From Verrucomicrobiota bacterium (GTDB lineage Bacteria > Verrucomicrobiota > Verrucomicrobiia > Chthoniobacterales > UBA10450): DNA of 15,401 bases. Positions within the stretch are counted from its first letter, which is position 1, and each line of letters opens with the position of its first letter. The notes under the pieces were generated by a model that was given only the letters and a program-made list of their open reading frames with translations, ran no database searches and was not told where the DNA came from. The position numbers were made by a program, and so were the translations under genes. This document shows positions 13,954 to 15,401 of the stretch, piece after piece. The stretch spans positions 6,092 through 21,492 of the forward strand of contig QHNB01000074.1 of NCBI GenBank assembly GCA_003217965.1, written 5' to 3'.

Positions 13954-15401
13954 CTACAACAACTCCAGCTGCGGTTTCTCCTCTCCCCGCCGGCTCCTCT
14001 TCTTGGGCTGCGATTTCGGTGCTTGCATAACCGCGCCGTTTGGCTTTTCCAAATGAGCCAGAATATCCTTCGCCCGGTCCAGGATTTCCTTCGGTAATCC
14101 CGCCAGCCGCGCCACCTGAATCCCGTAGCTTTTGTCTGCGCCACCTGGGACGATTTTCCGCAGAAAAATAATCTGATCATTCCACTCTCGGACGGCGACA
14201 TTGAAATTGATGACGCCGCTCCGTTCCGCCGCCAGCCGCGTTAGCTCATGATAATGGGTGGCAAATAATGTGCGCGCCTTGATTCGATCATGCAAAAACT
14301 CCGCCACGCTCCAGGCGATGGACAATCCGTCGAAAGTCGAGGTACCACGGCCGATTTCGTCCAGAATGACCAGACTTCGTTCGGTCGCGTTGTTCACAAT
14401 GTTGGCGGTTTCGTTCATCTCCACCATGAAGGTTGATTGTCCGCGCGAAAGATCGTCGCTCGCCCCGACGCGGGTGAAAATGCGATCCACGATTCCGATC
14501 TCGGCCGCGCTGGCCGGCACAAAACTTCCGATTTGTGCGATCAAAACGATCAGAGCGACTTGCCGGATGTAAGTCGATTTTCCAGCCATATTCGGCCCCG
14601 TAATGATAGCCAGGCGAAATTCGTCTCCATCGAGATCGGTGTCGTTCGGCACAAATTTTTCTTCGACTAAATTCTGATCGAGAACCGGATGCCGGCCGTC
14701 TTTAATCAGTAAGCGAAGTGATTCATTCAACTGCGGTCGGCGATAATTGAAGAGCCGCGCTGTTTCGGCCAAACCGCAGATGACGTCGAGCGTGGAAATG
14801 GCATCGGCTGTTTGCTGGAGGGGGGCGAGTTCTTCTAGCGTTTCATCGCGCAGTTTTTGAAACAGGGAATACTCCAGGTTCCGCGCCCGCTCATCTGCGC
14901 CGAGCACTTTGGCTTCCATCTCCTTAAGCTCCGGAGTGATAAATCGTTCGCCTCCGACCGTCGTCTGTTTGCGTGTGTAACGCGCCGGCACGTTACCCAG
15001 ATTTGATTTGGTGACTTCGATGAAATACCCAAACACGGAATTAAATCGCACTTTCAACGACTTGATTCCGGTCGCTTCAATCTCGCGCTGCTGCATCGTA
15101 TTGATCCAATTCTTCGCTTGGCGCGACGCGTTCCGTAATTCATCCAGATGCCGGTCAAAGCCGTCACGAAAAATGCCGCCTTCTTTCAATGCCAGTGGCG
15201 GATCATCGACCAGAGCAGTTTGCAGCTTTGCCGCCAGTTCTGGCATTTCGCGAATCCCATTCTGTAAACGTTGTGCCAACAAATCCAGCGCACCGTTTTC
15301 GTTGACGCGACTTGCGCCGAAGGCAAGTCGATCGAGCAGCTTTTGTAGCTCGCCTTTCAATTGTGGAATTTGCTGGAGCGAATTCTTCAACGCCACCAGG
15401 T
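13954..15401 (-). CDS. mutS: DNA mismatch repair protein MutS (partial, N-terminus off the window)
   Basis: The last 482 or so codons of MutS are present; full proteins are about 850 residues, so the mismatch-binding N-terminal domains lie beyond the right edge and the frame stays open there. MutS recognises mismatches as a dimer and uses ATP to signal to MutL. Seen (numbered from the GTG codon at 15396): the lever/clamp domain including FGYFIEVTKSN (122-132) and ITPELKEME (153-161); the ATPase with Walker A TGPNMAGKST (266-275); the signature DDLSRGQSTFMVEM (314-327); Walker B LVILDEIGRGTS (342-353); the His-loop ATHYHEL (379-385); and the dimerisation helix-turn-helix SYGIQVARLAGLP (423-435). 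The protein ends in a basic tail and QLELL, resembling a beta-clamp-binding peptide. No hairpin terminator follows it. Confidence 0.97.
   Translation of the reverse strand, partial: LVALKNSLQQIPQLKGELQKLLDRLAFGASRVNENGALDLLAQRLQNGIREMPELAAKLQTALVDDPPLALKEGGIFRDGFDRHLDELRNASRQAKNWINTMQQREIEATGIKSLKVRFNSVFGYFIEVTKSNLGNVPARYTRKQTTVGGERFITPELKEMEAKVLGADERARNLEYSLFQKLRDETLEELAPLQQTADAISTLDVICGLAETARLFNYRRPQLNESLRLLIKDGRHPVLDQNLVEEKFVPNDTDLDGDEFRLAIITGPNMAGKSTYIRQVALIVLIAQIGSFVPASAAEIGIVDRIFTRVGASDDLSRGQSTFMVEMNETANIVNNATERSLVILDEIGRGTSTFDGLSIAWSVAEFLHDRIKARTLFATHYHELTRLAAERSGVINFNVAVREWNDQIIFLRKIVPGGADKSYGIQVARLAGLPKEILDRAKDILAHLEKPNGAVMQAPKSQPKKRSRRGEEKPQLELL

Overview
This window looks like ordinary chromosomal DNA from a free-living Gram-negative-type bacterium, most likely a member of the Verrucomicrobiota (the soil-dwelling Chthoniobacterales/Spartobacteria group is my best guess). 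The assignment rests on remembered protein flavour: a short sigma-70 factor with the 'MAAEDSDTGIKIYLREIG' type N-terminus, a YifB/ComM protein beginning 'MLAKIYSAAVYGVDAYEVE', and very large multi-domain glycosyltransferases. It has not been tested by any search. Shine-Dalgarno sequences are generally weak, several starts are GTG, and genes are closely packed, almost all on the minus strand.

Layout from left to right. At 1-1393 (minus) lies a two-gene operon for a molybdenum hydroxylase of the isoquinoline 1-oxidoreductase (IorAB) type: a [2Fe-2S] subunit followed by a Tat-exported molybdopterin subunit that runs off the left edge. At 1581-3116 (minus) is comM/yifB, a Mg-chelatase-like AAA+ ATPase. 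A 435-base divergent intergenic region follows. At 3552-4424 (plus) is the only plus-strand gene, a short sigma-70-family factor, ended by a strong intrinsic terminator. Converging on it is a minus-strand block read from 11614 down to 4475: a 1272-residue glycosyltransferase fusion, a 618-residue tandem GT2 glycosyltransferase (4-base ATGA overlap with the former), and pyruvate kinase. Further right on the minus strand are an exported DUF4142 protein, a cytoplasmic tetratricopeptide-repeat protein with its own extended -10 promoter, and the C-terminal half of mutS, which runs off the right edge.

How the genes work together. The two glycosyltransferases are translationally coupled and their double-GT2 cores are clearly paralogous, so they probably build a cell-surface glycan. 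Pyruvate kinase lies directly behind them and is probably co-transcribed, although no functional link is obvious. IorA and IorB would form one periplasmic enzyme. MutS (mismatch repair) and ComM (processing of recombination intermediates during transformation) are housekeeping DNA-metabolism genes and are not adjacent to each other.

I saw no tRNA, rRNA, CRISPR array, insertion sequence or phage gene, and no convincing new defence or mobile system. The most interesting item is the 1272-residue glycosyltransferase: a four-module fusion whose N-terminal methyltransferase-like domain and second GT2 domain appear to have lost key nucleotide/cofactor-binding motifs.
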